NCBI GenBank assembly: GCA_022559985.1
Contig: JAFJTR010000055.1
Coordinates: 1 to 64,000, forward strand
DNA from: Parastagonospora avenae f. sp. tritici 18332-5
Lineage: Eukaryota > Ascomycota > Dothideomycetes > Pleosporales > Phaeosphaeriaceae
Reading direction: 5' to 3'
Length of the DNA: 64,000 nucleotides
Part shown: positions 10,211-21,860 of the stretch, piece by piece
Position numbering within the stretch: the stretch's first letter is position 1
How the letters are laid out: each line of letters starts with the position of its first letter
The notes under the pieces: generated by a model
What the model was told of the DNA's origin: nothing
Database searches by the model: none
The model's input: only the letters and a program-made list of their open reading frames with translations
Position numbers and translations under genes: made by a program

Positions 10211-13200
10211 ATTGAATGCAGTCTGGGTTTGTAAATGAATCGAAGTATATATGACGGGCGTGCGTGAGGGCGCGTGAGGAAGGAAGATGCGGATGGCAGC
10301 TGTTGCCTGCATGGAAAGTCTCACCACTTTTGGCTGCATTTCAGTTCAGTGCCGTGGCCTCGGATGCCAGTCTCAGACTGTTGGATTAGAAAACATTGCT
10401 GTTGCGAGGCAGACTGGTTCTTCACTCGAGTCTCCACATCTTCTCAAATCCACGCGCACTTCTCTCCATCGCCTGCAGGGTCCTCTACAACATTGACTGT
10501 GAGTCTTTGCTGTCCAGACACATCTCCTTCCGAACCTCCCGTAGCAGAAGAAGTTTGCGCAGGCGAAGTGCATAGCCGTGAACGACCTCAATGAAATGCC
10601 CAACAGAAATGCACCGTCCATTTACTTTCTCAATAAGCAACTGTGCTGGGAGCAGATGATGTGTTGACGGTTCGTGCCAGTGTCACCACTTGTGCAATGG
10701 TTCGATTGATATATGCAAGCGCAGTTGGGGAGGATCCATCGCTGCTACGTCAAATAGCGACGTGATGGAAGAATCGGAAAGCTGTCGCCATTGCATTGCA
10801 AGAATCCTTCTTCATCTCGTCCGAAGACTTGCGCATCTGATGGAGGATTTAGAATAGACCACTTTAACCTGTTGAAGATCCCGTTCAGCTCTGGAAATGT
10901 TGATGACTGCGCTTCTGGAGGTAGTCCGGACATGAGCAGACGAGTTGGGATGTCGGCTGCGTTCCACTTGGGCAGGTGCCAGTCCGACTGTGGTAGCTGC
11001 GAACACACAGCGCTACTTAGATCAAGCGGCGAGCGCTGGTGCCTTCGCAGATGCAGTTGTCGTTTTTTTCCTGAATCAAAGGTTGTGTGAAGGGAGAATC
11101 AAGGAACTGGCAGCCGCCGCCACCTGAAACGGCTCGCACTCACTGGCTGCGTGCCAACCCGGCGCAGGCAACATAATGCAAATGAACTACGAATAGTGAG
11201 TGTAGAAAGGAAATGAGAAAAAGACTTTCGCCCGGTGTCGAATGTTACCTTTTTGTTGTTGCAGGTACTCAGCACTGTTTACATGCGCCCCGCCCCGCTT
11301 GAACCGACCTTTATATCCTGTCTATATATCAACTAAATCAAGATTTCCCCATAAATCAGAACCAACCACAAGAACTATCTGTTAAACCCTGAAGGCGGCT
11401 CTGGGCTGGGCCCTGGAGCATGCCGTGTGTTGTGAGATGTATTCCTCGTTGTGGGAGGTTCTGATTTTTTTGTTGATTTTTATAGCGCTGCGGGTGAAAG
11501 TAGGAAGACTTGCACGAAGATGTCGACTCAACTTGAATGCGCAACATGGTGAAATTTTGTGAACAGTGAAACTATAGCAGCTCGGAGGCGAACATGTCCG
11601 GTGTCATAGTCGACTTGGTCCAACGCCATGTTGCAGCAAGACATCGTGAAAGAAACCAAAGTGACGCTAAGATCTCCGCGCCCAGCCCACGGAATCTTTC
11701 CGAAGCGCCGCGCCCGATCGCCGCTTACCTAACTCCCACCACATCACGAGACTCGCCACCCCAGTCCCCATCAATACTACCCTACTGCACCCCACAAACC
11801 GCAGATCCAACCCCAGGTCTTATGACCGCAATGATCTCACCATCGTGAAGTTTCTTCAGCGTCACACTCGCAGCTTCTCTCGCCCAGTGAGCTCCTCCCC
11901 CGCATCATCATAAGCCACGCGACCCGGTGGACGCTTATTCCCACATGATCTGCGGGCCGAGGGGACGTCTTGGCGGGGAGAACGACAACGATGGATGGGA
12001 CTGACGGAGGTGGCCTTGCTGTGGAGCGCGTTGTCACACGCCCCTTGGTTGATGCCTCACGATGCCGATTCGTTGCTGAAGGACTAGTTTGGGAAACATG
12101 CCTAGGTGGGCGAGGTAAGGGATGGGAAGAAGTGCTGACGATGATGACATTCTTCCCGCCATGTTTTGCTTTGCAGAAGAAACAAACATTGTCATTCGCC
12201 ATCGTCACTACATGGCACTCTCTGTCCAACTCCAGGATCCGGATGCTAAGCATGAGCTGAAGGTGTTGGCGAATAGTAGATGGGTCTTGTGCAACTTGTT
12301 TTTCTTCACCGCCCCCTGGACTGCGTTGCTCCGATGCCTGGGGCTACACAAAACAACACATCACGTCGGTGAAGGTGGAGCACATGCTAATTGTTACCGA
12401 GCGCTGGTGCTGGTGGATCTTTCTAGGGCGACTCGGCAGAATAGCGGGTATTATACCATAATATTGCTGCAAAGAGTATGAGATCTTCAACTGCGGCACG
12501 GTTTAGTTCCCCACAAAACAGGACTACAGTACTCCTAGAAGGAAAGTATCTGGCGGGACCTGCGAAGCAATAGAAATGTTTCCACGCACAATATTGTTGA
12601 GGTTTTGCAAAATTGGAGGCCTGCCAAAGGGCCGACCGGCGAACCATTCGCCAACCTTACACTGTGGATATGTTTCTACCGCATCAAGCCAAACACCCAC
12701 TCGAACCCTCGCAATCCTTAGCTTAACCCTTGATGTATAAAACCACAGCGTGGCGCTCCGCCATCCGTCTTGAGTCGCATCGGCCGCCGATCCCTGCATC
12801 ATCGCCACAGCCCCTTTGTCCAATCATCATGCGCAACGCAGCAAACGCGATGGCAGTGAAACACCCGTGCCTGAACGTGCCCTCTGGTCTAGAACAACCC
12901 GCCGCCTTCGATTGGGCACGTCGGCCGGGAATTAGGTACCTCGTCACAACGTCATTGTACATCAGGGATGCTGCCAGCTCACGAGACAGCTGTCCGCGGT
13001 TGCAAACGGGTAAAGATGTTCTCGAATTGTGGACTGCGGACGGAGCTGAGTGGGTGGAATTTCCAAGGCGGGATCCTGGACACCGCTTGGTATATGTTCT
13101 GGCAGAATGAGAAAGGGTCACTGGGTGCAAGGGTAGCTTTCGGGCACGAAGATCTGGTGGAGGAAGCTTGGGGCATGACACCTTGTTCTCGAGACTTGCG

Positions 13201-13371
13201 AGCGAGTTCGTGCCGTGGCGCCTGGGGTTATATAACGTGGGTAGATCCCCCGGAATGTGGTTCGAGTACCTTCGAGTTGTACGAGCTTGTGTATATCAAT
13301 ACTCTTCTTGTAACCGTCAACCATATACCTGGATGAGCTTGTGAAGGCTAGATTCAAACACAGAACACATC
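10211..13371. other. Gene-poor 3.2 kb region
   Basis: No recognisable protein family on either strand. Protein-like but unassigned frames are 10745-11008 (-), 11837-12253 (-; contains a CFFC pair after its internal ATG) and 12831-13110 (+; 93 residues, about 95 bases downstream of a TATAAAA at 12736). None has splice or family support, so I do not call them as genes. The right end holds the exo-beta-1,3-glucanase promoter. Confidence 0.45.
13229..13235 (+). promoter_or_regulatory. Putative TATA box of the exo-beta-1,3-glucanase gene
   Basis: TATATAA lies 137 bases upstream of the glucanase ATG at 13372, a usual distance in fungal genes with a short 5' leader. Predicted from sequence only. 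Confidence 0.4.
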
Positions 13372-14753
13372 ATGGTCGGACAATACCTGACAGCTGCGGC
13401 TGTTGGTCTTTTGGCTTTGAGCTCAGCTTCTCCTCTGTATGTGTCTTGAAGCTTGCTTAAGCTTGCCCAAGTTAATTGTCGCGTCTAGGCAACCTGTTAA
13501 GCGCGCCCCATCATTCCCCTACGGCAGCGAGAAAGTCCGTGGTGTCAACGCTGGTGGTTGGCTCGTCCTCGAGCCATGGATTACTCCCTCCGTTTTCGAA
13601 GGCAATGCTGCTAAAGACGAGTGGACGCTGACTGAGCTGCTCGGCAAGGATGCTGCCAAGGCGCGCCTCGAGCAACATTGGAATAGCTTTTTCACCAAGG
13701 ACGACTTTTTCCAAATGGCTGGTGCTGGTTTGAACCACGTGCGAATCCCAGTTGGTTACTGGAGTGTGCTGCCACGAGAGGGCGATCCCTATGTGCAGGG
13801 TGCCTACGATAAGTTGGGCGAGGCGCTGGGCTGGGCGCAGGAAGCTGGATTGAAGGTCATGATCGATCTCCACGGTGGTGAGTACAATATTGTTCGGATA
13901 GTTGTCCCCGTCCTAATAAGTCCTAGCTCCCCTGTCGCAAAACGGCTTCGACAACTCTGGCCAATACGGCAGTGTTCGCTGGACGCAAGGCGACTCTGTC
14001 CAGCACACTTTGAATGTGCTCAACAAGATCCGCGACGATCACGCCTCGCACCCCGCTGTTTCTGCCATTCAGCTGCTCAACGAGCCTCTTGGCCCCTCCC
14101 TGGACATGAATGTTGTTCGTCAGTTCTACATGGACGGCTGGGGTAACCTCAAGAACTCTGAGGTCGCCATCACCTTCCATGATGCCTTCCAGGGCGTCAC
14201 ATCCTGGGGTAACTGGGGCGCAGGCATGTGGAACCTTCTCCTCGACACTCACCACTACGAGATCTTCGACAATGGCATGGTTTCACAAGACCTTAATGGC
14301 CACATTAAGCAGGCCTGCGACTTTGGCAACCAGATGGCGAGCACTGGCAAGAACACCATTGCGGGCGAGTGGACTGGTGGCCTTACCGACTGCGCGAAGT
14401 GGTTGAACGGGAAGGACAAGGGCGCACGCTACGACGGCACCCTCAGTGGATCTTCCAAAGTTGGTGACTGCGCTGGAAAGTATACCGGCTCGGTTGCGGC
14501 CCTCTCCAACGACGACAAGTACAACATCGGACGCTTCATCGAGGCGCAACTGGACGCCTACGAGAAGGCTGCTGGATGGATCTTCTGGACCTGGAAGACT
14601 GAGGGCGCGCCTGAATGGGACATGCAGGACTTGCTTGCGAATGGTATCTTCCCGCAGCCATTGACCAGCCGAAAGTGTAAGTTGTTCCTTCACACCGCCC
14701 GTTGACATGCATGCTGACTTTCTATGGCAGACCCCGGCCAGTGTGGCTACTAA
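13372..14753 (+). CDS. exg1: Secreted exo-beta-1,3-glucanase, glycoside hydrolase family 5
   Basis: Four exons (13372-13436, 13489-13877, 13927-14676, 14731-14753) give 408 residues; the introns are 52, 49 and 54 bp. A signal peptide (residues ~1-18) is followed by a Kex2-type Lys-Arg site at residues ~25-26, so a short propeptide is removed. The mature protein begins with the family hallmark RGVNAGGWLVLEPWITPS. Catalytic glutamates are visible as the acid/base in LLNEPLGP (residue ~202) and the nucleophile in AGEWTGG (residue ~298). The C-terminus, KYPGQCGY, matches the usual end of fungal Exg1. The enzyme releases glucose from the non-reducing ends of beta-1,3-glucans in wall remodelling or nutrition. 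The tiny last exon is easy for gene finders to miss; without it the C-terminal cysteine is lost. Confidence 0.93.
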
Positions 14754-16111
14754 GCATTTCATGCTTGATGCTCCGACTCTTTTCTTGACCCACATGACAA
14801 TCACACTCGCTCCGCCCACTTCGCCTACGCTTCTCCGCAAGTAACGACTTTACGAATTTCACTTCGCTTCGAAGATACCCCGATGCACTCGCTCGCTATA
14901 GGGCTTGACGTCGTCGCCCACTGTACTGTACATACGCGTTTTTCTGTTTATATGAAGGGATCACCATGGCCTACCTAAATAGCGCCAAGAGGCACGCGTG
15001 CTTATGCGAAACTCGGTAGTTAGCTGGAGATGAATGCAACCGTTGGATCGCCAGATTACAGTTCGGTGCGACGTGAGATGACATAATATGGCGATGTTTA
15101 GAGTTGTTGGCGATGAGCGACACGCGACGCAACGGCGCACCGTTGGCGCGATAATTTCGCGCGCACACTTGCCCAGGGCAGCGCAATCTCATCGGTGGCG
15201 AAGCTCGTGCTCCGCGAGAAACGTTGCGAACATGATGCACATGCGGTCGGTGAACTGGTGCGACGCGCAGGATCTGGAAGGTCTTTTCAGCGCGCCAATC
15301 GGCCCGCGCGCGTTTTGCAGACTAGCTTCGAATCGGGCCATTGGTGCCGCCGTAGTCACAGCGTAATGCGGCCTCTGGAAGCGGCCGAGCAGCGCACAAC
15401 AGCGCCGATCAGAACTCCATAGAGCACGAAATCTGGAGAAGCCTTGCTGCAGCGCAGTGAAACGTTGCAATCGCTGGACTTCTTTGCTGGTTTCTTCAAT
15501 TGTGCGCACTGCGCTCAATATTCGCAGTGGCGCCACCCGCTTGAGCCTGTCATCGGTGGTCAGTGAGAATACAGACTTTGGACGCGATTTCAGGCGGCCG
15601 CACCTCAATAACGGCTCGCAATTTCCCATAATAGACCGTGCAGGCTCCTTTGCTGACCGGAAAACAGCCTTCTGGCGGAGTCTGGCTTATGGAACACGCC
15701 GCGCCCCTGAACACGAGAAGACTAAGCTCTCTCCGCTGTCGCTCATTCGCTGCTTGTCCGTAAGCCAGCTCAATAGGCGCAAGCGGCGCAATCTCGAGAG
15801 TTTGCGGCGTCGTCTGGGGGACAGGGCCTGTGCTAATGCAGGAACCCAGTTGGGTGGGCTACGCAGGAGATTGGATGCCCGCGTGCGCTTAGGGGCCTGT
15901 TTGCAGTTGTGACCGGAAATCGATATAATCTAAGCCGCGCCCTTCTAACTCTCCTCTTACCTTCTCTACCGCAACCGAACATTCCAACGAAGTCATCTGT
16001 TCTTCAGCCTCTCTTTACTCCCGTCATCTACCGACTCCCACGCTCACTCAACTAAACATATAATTCTCGCGCCTACGCGTTAATACCCTAATACCCACCA
16101 TCACCGTCAAC
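14754..16111. other. Intergenic, CpG-rich, with 5' leader of the GPI protein
   Basis: Stretches such as 15120-15420 are rich in GCGC. Open frames exist on both strands (for example 15457-15912 + and 15189-15629 -), but they read as low-complexity Arg/Ala sequence with no family signal. From about 15940 the plus strand becomes pyrimidine-rich, typical of fungal core promoters and 5' leaders. Confidence 0.5.
15924..15929 (+). promoter_or_regulatory. Putative TATA-like element upstream of the KRE9-like gene
   Basis: TATAAT sits about 188 bases before the ATG at 16112 and is followed by a CT-rich tract (about 15940-16050), a common arrangement in highly expressed filamentous-fungal genes. Confidence 0.3.
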
Positions 16112-16974
16112 ATGTTCGCCCAGACCGCCATCGTTGCCCTTTTCGCCGGCCTCGCCGCTGCCCAGCACGCCCCCGTCGGCGAGCCCAAGGGTAACCCCAT
16201 CACCCGTCCTCTTCTCGAGGTATGTATTGTCCCCACATTGCGCGCGATGCCTTACTGTTGTTGCGACAACACAGGAGGAACGCGCCGTGCAATGCGAAAC
16301 GTGACCAATACGCTAACCAACATCAGGTCGTCCCTGCCTGCAAGCCGTTCGAGATCACCTGGCAGCCAACCACCTCGAACAGCGTCTCGCTTGTTCTCCT
16401 CCGTGGCCCTTCCACCAACGTGGTTCCCATTGCCACCATTGTGACTGGCATCACCAACTCCGGCAAATACTCCTGGACTCCTTCCTCCGGCCTCGAGGCT
16501 GATGTCACCCACTACGGCCTCCAGCTCATCGATGATGTGACCGGCCAGTACCAGTACTCCACCCAGTTCGGCATCTCCAAGGGCGCCGAGTGCTCCGGCG
16601 TGGCTCCCTCCAGCGCCGCTTCCACTGCCTACGGTGGCGGCTACCCTGCCAGCTCTGTTCCCGCTGCTGCTTCTTCCAGCGCCCCTGCTGGATACCCCGC
16701 CAGCTCCGTTGCCGTCTCCAGCGCGCCTAACGCCACCACCATCGTCACCAAGACCTCCGAGGCGGCCATGAGCACCGGTTACCCTGTCGGCCACAACTCC
16801 ACCATTGTCATGCCCACCAAGTCCATGTCCGTCCCCAGCTCCCTCCGCCCCACCAGCACCGGTGCTGCCAACGCGACCCGCCCTGGCCTCCCTGAGTCCA
16901 CCGGCGCTGCCTCCAGCCTTCAGGCCGGTCTCAGCTTCGCAGGTGTCCTCGCCGCCTTTGCCCTCATGCTATAA
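16112..16974 (+). CDS. KRE9/KNH1-like Ser/Thr-rich GPI-anchored cell-wall protein
   Basis: Two exons (16112-16219, 16327-16974) encode 251 residues. The 107-bp intron has a GTATGT donor and a GCTAACC branch site. Residues 1-18 are a signal peptide ending AAAQ. Residues ~26-120 form the Ig-like domain of the yeast KRE9/KNH1 family; they include FEITWQPTT, VSLVLLRGPS and YSWTPSSGLE. A Ser/Ala/Pro/Thr-rich stalk with GYPASS repeats follows. The C-terminus is a hydrophobic GPI-addition signal after a small-residue region (STGAASS). Such proteins are surface-anchored and heavily O-glycosylated, and are linked to beta-glucan assembly. The strong bias to C-ending codons suggests high expression. The glucanase immediately upstream has a related wall role, but the two are separate genes. 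Confidence 0.85.
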
Positions 16975-17466
16975 GCAACACTTTTCTGCCAATTTCCTTG
17001 GGGGATAGCCATGATTGGTTCCTCCCCGCCTAGAAATGTTTATACGTCATGACCTTTTTTCTTCTTGCATTTGGGTTTTGTTCCCTTCGTTTTCGCGTAG
17101 AATCGAAACTCCTGGTGTTAATTTAGGGTTGGGATATACCACCGCATCGGCTCTCTGCTTTGGTTCGTCCGTCTTGCGTCGAGGTGGGCGGTTTGTATCC
17201 AGTTACGGAATGGAAAAACGTGTGTTCGGCATGCGACATAAAATCAATCATAGTGCCTTGATTTGTCATGCGTGATGTCTGTGTTCCTACTTGGCTACGT
17301 CCTGCGTGCCGTATGTGAGAAAAAGCGTCTGGAAACAACTCAATGTGTACGGATGACACAACAGTCTGCTTCTTATCCGCTAGAATCCTCTTAAGACTTA
17401 TACTCACACAGTCGCTTTAGCATGAAACTACACGCATCTCATTCAGCGGCCCCAACTACTTCAAGT
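16975..17466. other. Intergenic between convergent genes
   Basis: Shared 3' flank of the GPI protein (+) and dipeptidyl-peptidase V (-). T-rich stretches near 17050-17100 could serve in 3'-end formation. No gene seen. Confidence 0.5.
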
Positions 17467-19776
17467 CTACTGCGTAATCACCCCATCGCTCATAAGCTCC
17501 TCCTCCAACCCGACCCAATACCTAATCCAATTAAAAATCGCGCCATGCCACAACATGCTATTCTCCCTCTTCGTAACCCAATGCCCCTCATCCGGAAAAT
17601 GCAAGAACCGACTCGGCACGCCCATAGTCTGGAGGACATTGAACGTCTGCAACGGCTCGCTAATAACCACGCGAAAGTCCAGATCATTGCCGACGACAAA
17701 CTCGGGCGTGCTGAAATTCGCCGCGTGGAACAAGGGGTCCCATTTCTCGTAGTTGGGCCGGTCCGCCCAGATGGTGCCGTTGTTGTCGCGCTGGATGAAC
17801 CAGATCTCGTCGGTGGCGTAGGAGCCGACGTTTGTCATTTTGCCGTCGTGGCATACGAGGGCTTTGAACTCGCGGCCGAGGGAGTGACCTTGAATCCAGT
17901 TCATCATGTAGCAGCCGAAGGAGGCGCCGGCGGCGATGGCGCGCGTGGTGTCGATGTAGGATATGTTGTCGCGCATGTGCTCGAAGACTTTGACGAGGTC
18001 GGTGTAAGGGGTGCCGCCCCAGTTGTTTTGGATCTGAGGTTTGTTAGCTGATTGGGATGGGTGTGGGATGGTGGGATTAGGGCCTTACCTTGTCGGTGAA
18101 GTTCTGGCCGTAGCTTGCTGTGCCGGTGAATTGCGTGGTTGTCACGATGAAGCCTTGATCGGCCCATAATCGAAGATTCCAGCGTACAGACCAGGCGTCA
18201 CCTTGAGAGCTCTGAGGCCCACCGTGGACAACGAATGCGAGCGGATACTTCTTACTAGGATCGAAGTCGGTGGGGTAGAACACGAAGGTCTGGATGTCGT
18301 CGCCATCGTCGTTCTTTACCCAGAAGTTAGACACGTCTTGAGGTCCCAGGCCCTTCAGCTCGGGGTCGACTTCATTTGCAGTGAACAAGATCTTCTTGTC
18401 CTGACCGGGCTGCTGGCTGTAGAAGATACGACTGCTCCAGCTCGAGGCAGCGGAGACGAAAGCGGAACCATCTGGCAGCACACCAAAGTCAGACAGAGTG
18501 GTGTCTGGTCCAGTGACGTTTACAGGCTTGAAGTCTGCCGTGGCATCCTGAGGGACGATCCACAAGCGAACAGACGCATGCAGCTCTGAAATCACCCAGA
18601 GGTCAGAATCATCGGGGCTCCACGAGAGCCCTGAGGGCGCGGAATCCCAATCCTCTGAAACAGAGCGAATGTTTGAGTTGAGGCCATCAATCTCGGCGAC
18701 GTAGAGCTTGTAGCGGTCAGATTCGTAGAAAATGCCATCTTGCTGGCCATAGGCAATCTTCTTGCTGTCGTGCGACCAGGTGGGGTAACCAGATGCACCT
18801 TGAGCGGTCTCAGGTGCAGTAGTTCCCGGGCCGTTAATGGGTACAGCGACTTGAGAACCATCATGTGGGACAATGTAGATGTAACTGGCAGTGTAGTTTG
18901 CCTTGGCTAGCTCCGGAGCTTTCGTGCGGAAAGCAACCGTGCTACCGTCAGGGGATAGGTCGTAGTCGCCAGGATCACTTGAGGAGCCTTGGACGGGACT
19001 CTCAGGGCGGGTGACAGTGTAATTCATTCCATTGAGCAAGTTCTTCATCTCTCCGGTGAACACGTAGCTGCCGTTTCCACCAGCCAAACAGCCAGAAAAG
19101 ACCGAGTATCGCTCTTGTGTGATGTAGTAGTTCCAGTGGCGTACAAAGTTAGACGAGTACAGCTGACCCAGACTCTTCTGCTTTGACGCAAGCTGGGGAT
19201 TGTAGGCAGATCCATTATTTCCGTACGCCAAAGTGTTGACAACGAAGTTGATATCACCCGTTTCGGTCTTTGCAGCCTTGAGACCAGCAAATGGTGCACC
19301 GAGAGATGCAACAAGCTTTCTGTATATAATTAGTCTTCGAAATGCAATATCGGTTCCGCAGAGTGCTTACGGTGAAAAGGTGGAAGCGCTGAGGTCCGCA
19401 GTATACAAAGTCACGCCTCCAGGAATTGCCTCGTTTGTGGAATTGATATAGAGGATACTGTCGTCGCTGTCACCAACCCAGACAACTTCAGAAACCGCGC
19501 TATTGAAAGGGGCCTTGGTGATGTTGCCGGTCTTGGTGTCGATGAAGTGCCAGGTCGTTGTTGTCTTGGCGGTTGTCCAGTTGTACTTTGCTTCGGAAAA
19601 CAATGCTTTGTCCTGTTCTGTTAGCTTAGAACACAAGCACAGATTGTGGCACATACTCCCTTAGCATTCAAGATGCCGGTGCTTCGTCTCGGGGCGGCAA
19701 GCATGCCCTCCGTCGTGATAGCCTGCACGGACCCCAGAAGGAGGCCAGCGGCCAAAGCTACACATTTCATCGCCAT
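17467..19776 (-). CDS. dppV: Secreted dipeptidyl-peptidase V (serine peptidase family S9C)
   Basis: Four exons (19776-19657, 19612-19371, 19319-18089, 18033-17467) give 719 residues, the normal DPP V length. Residues 1-19 are a signal peptide. The middle is a seven-bladed-type propeller, with blades such as YDLSPDGSTVAFR and PTWSHDSKKIAYGQQDG. The C-terminal alpha/beta-hydrolase domain carries the nucleophile in GASFG (Ser ~569), an aspartate in the GNDLDFRV segment and the catalytic His in PDEGHWV. Several N-x-S/T sites fit a secreted glycoprotein. The enzyme removes dipeptides from oligopeptides outside the cell; in other fungi it is a known secreted antigen and nutritional protease. Exon 1 codes for little beyond the signal peptide. 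Met3 is an alternative start with the same leader. Confidence 0.93.
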
Positions 19777-21860
19777 GATTCAATTGACTGTTCGCGATGA
19801 GCATTCGAAGAAGCCGGGCCCTGATGCACACTTTAAAGTCACCCAGAAACTCGGATAATGGTACCGGTGCACCGTTGCTGCCAAGAAGGTACAAGTCTAA
19901 AAGGGAAGGAGCCAAGGAAAGCTTTCTGCGGCTTGTCCAAAGTTTGATGGAGCCGGCGCTCGGCGAGCGTTGGATTTGACGGGCCTGCTCGTGATGGTCA
20001 TGTTGTGTTCCTCGACCTGCCGCATGAGGATGGATCTAGAAAGAAAAATGCACGATGGATGGCGGGCATGCCAAGCGTTGCGATAAAGCAGGCTCGGCGG
20101 TGCGATGCTTCGCATACTTGGGTCTAGAGTGTGGTCGCGACAGAATTCCCTTGTGGTCGCTGCTGGCCAAGTGGTCTGACGTGAGACTGGACGTTCATTC
20201 GCGGCCTGAGGTCGAGGCCTGCGACGTCATACAAGGTCGCGCTTGCTGCATGACATGGTTACTGACAGCTGCCTCGAACTGCGAACTGCGAACCTCAAGA
20301 TGAAAAGTTTTGTTTTTATCAGAATTTGACAATCTCCAGCTGCAATATGGATATCACGTCACACTCGAAGTTTCGCAATGAATATCAGCTGAGATGGCAG
20401 CGCCAGGTATCAATCGTACTAGCTGAACAACCATACTGTGCCTGATGCGAGGGCAGACACGGTGTGATTGCCTGAGATGATTAGGCATTGAAACCAAAAT
20501 TCATGATGAACTCGATGAATCACATGAAAGGTATCGTGCTCTTTGGTGGGAACATGGTCCATACCAACAAGGCCCGGGCAGATGCGGTTAAGCGACACAG
20601 GGATTCGTTGATGCTGGTAGCGCATGAGTGATGGCATCACGCAACGACATTGTCATGTTCGTTGAACGCCTTTTCGAAGGCTGCCAGAATGTGCATGATG
20701 CTCGGGATAATTTAGTCGTAGTGACACGGGGAAAATGGAAGGGGTGGAACGTGGTTGGTGAGGCATGAGCTGGATCGACAGCAAAACAGAAATAGGTGCG
20801 TGGCTGTGCAGAAACGGGCTGTCTCAACACAGTCGAGAAGGTGATCCTTGCGTCTGCCAGCCGCGCATCGTTATTGAAGTGTTTCAATGCAAGGACGCTC
20901 GACGGCGAGCATGACAGGCAGTGATTGTCGAGATAGGGGATAAGACAAACAGCAATGCGTGGAGCCCGTTACAGCGTGCGGACATGCAGAGATACCCGCA
21001 CGTATTTCTTTGATTAGGCGTGCCACAGCCAATCAGCGGGCATCGCAGGGCGGCCGAGGACGACTCAGGAATCACGATGAACACCAGCTCTCCTGTCACG
21101 TTTCTTGTAAGACTTGCAATTCTCTAGCGTTTTGTATGACGTTGTAGAACGTGGCCGATATCAGGGCAGCCTATGGATAGGGATTCCGACCTGATTTGAC
21201 GCAGTGCATTGCAACGCATGGCCTGATTGACGGCCATCTGCCGAGTGGTGTGCGAAGACAACGCGAAGTCGACGTGCCTATACTCGTACACGAGGGATTC
21301 GCAGCTAGAGTCGCGCTTACAGCTGCACCCCGCCACCTCAGGAGTCTCACCCGTCTCCGTGGGCCTGTCCGTCTTGAGTCGTGTCTGGTCTTGTTTTGTT
21401 GCTGAGCATCTCCCGGACTGCCTTCACTTCGTACACTCGCTACCACGCCGTTGTTGAGCAGCGCATCCTAGGCCGCCCCTGCCAACGCACCATCGCTCCT
21501 GCCTCCGCGCGTCTCACCTCTGGGCAGGCCATCCTCGTCCACTGTCTTGGGAATAGCCGTAGCTGAAAGAGGCTCTTGCCCATCACGACCGCCGGCCCAG
21601 CCCAGCGACAGAAAAACTTCGAGTTGCAACCACCGCGGAAGAGACGTCATCAACACCACTTTCACCCGCGCATGCGACCGCCCCAATCGCCGGCCCCGAA
21701 CCGCCATTCCGACTGCCGGGCAGAGTGAAGATATGAAGACGGAAGGTGCGAGGCAATAATGGCAGTCACGACATTGCGCACACACGGCGGCACCCTTCTC
21801 GAGATACCCGCGCATCAACCTGCACAGCGCCCCCCGAAGTCGCGCCGGAAACCATGCAGA
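19777..21860. other. 2 kb divergent promoter region
   Basis: Lies between dipeptidyl-peptidase V (-) and the TRP/FLC-like gene (+). Only short unassigned frames occur on either strand. The last ~150 bases may be translated if the upstream in-frame ATG at 21759 is used. No RNA gene or repeat seen. Confidence 0.5.

Noticed and set aside
11837..12253. Minus-strand open frame with a CFFC pair
   Set aside because: The pair alone is not a zinc finger, the remainder is Ser/Pro/Arg-rich low complexity, and there is no splice or family support.
12723..13181. 152-residue minus-strand frame upstream of the glucanase
   Set aside because: It overlaps a plus-strand frame of similar length, has no family signal, and lies in the promoter region.
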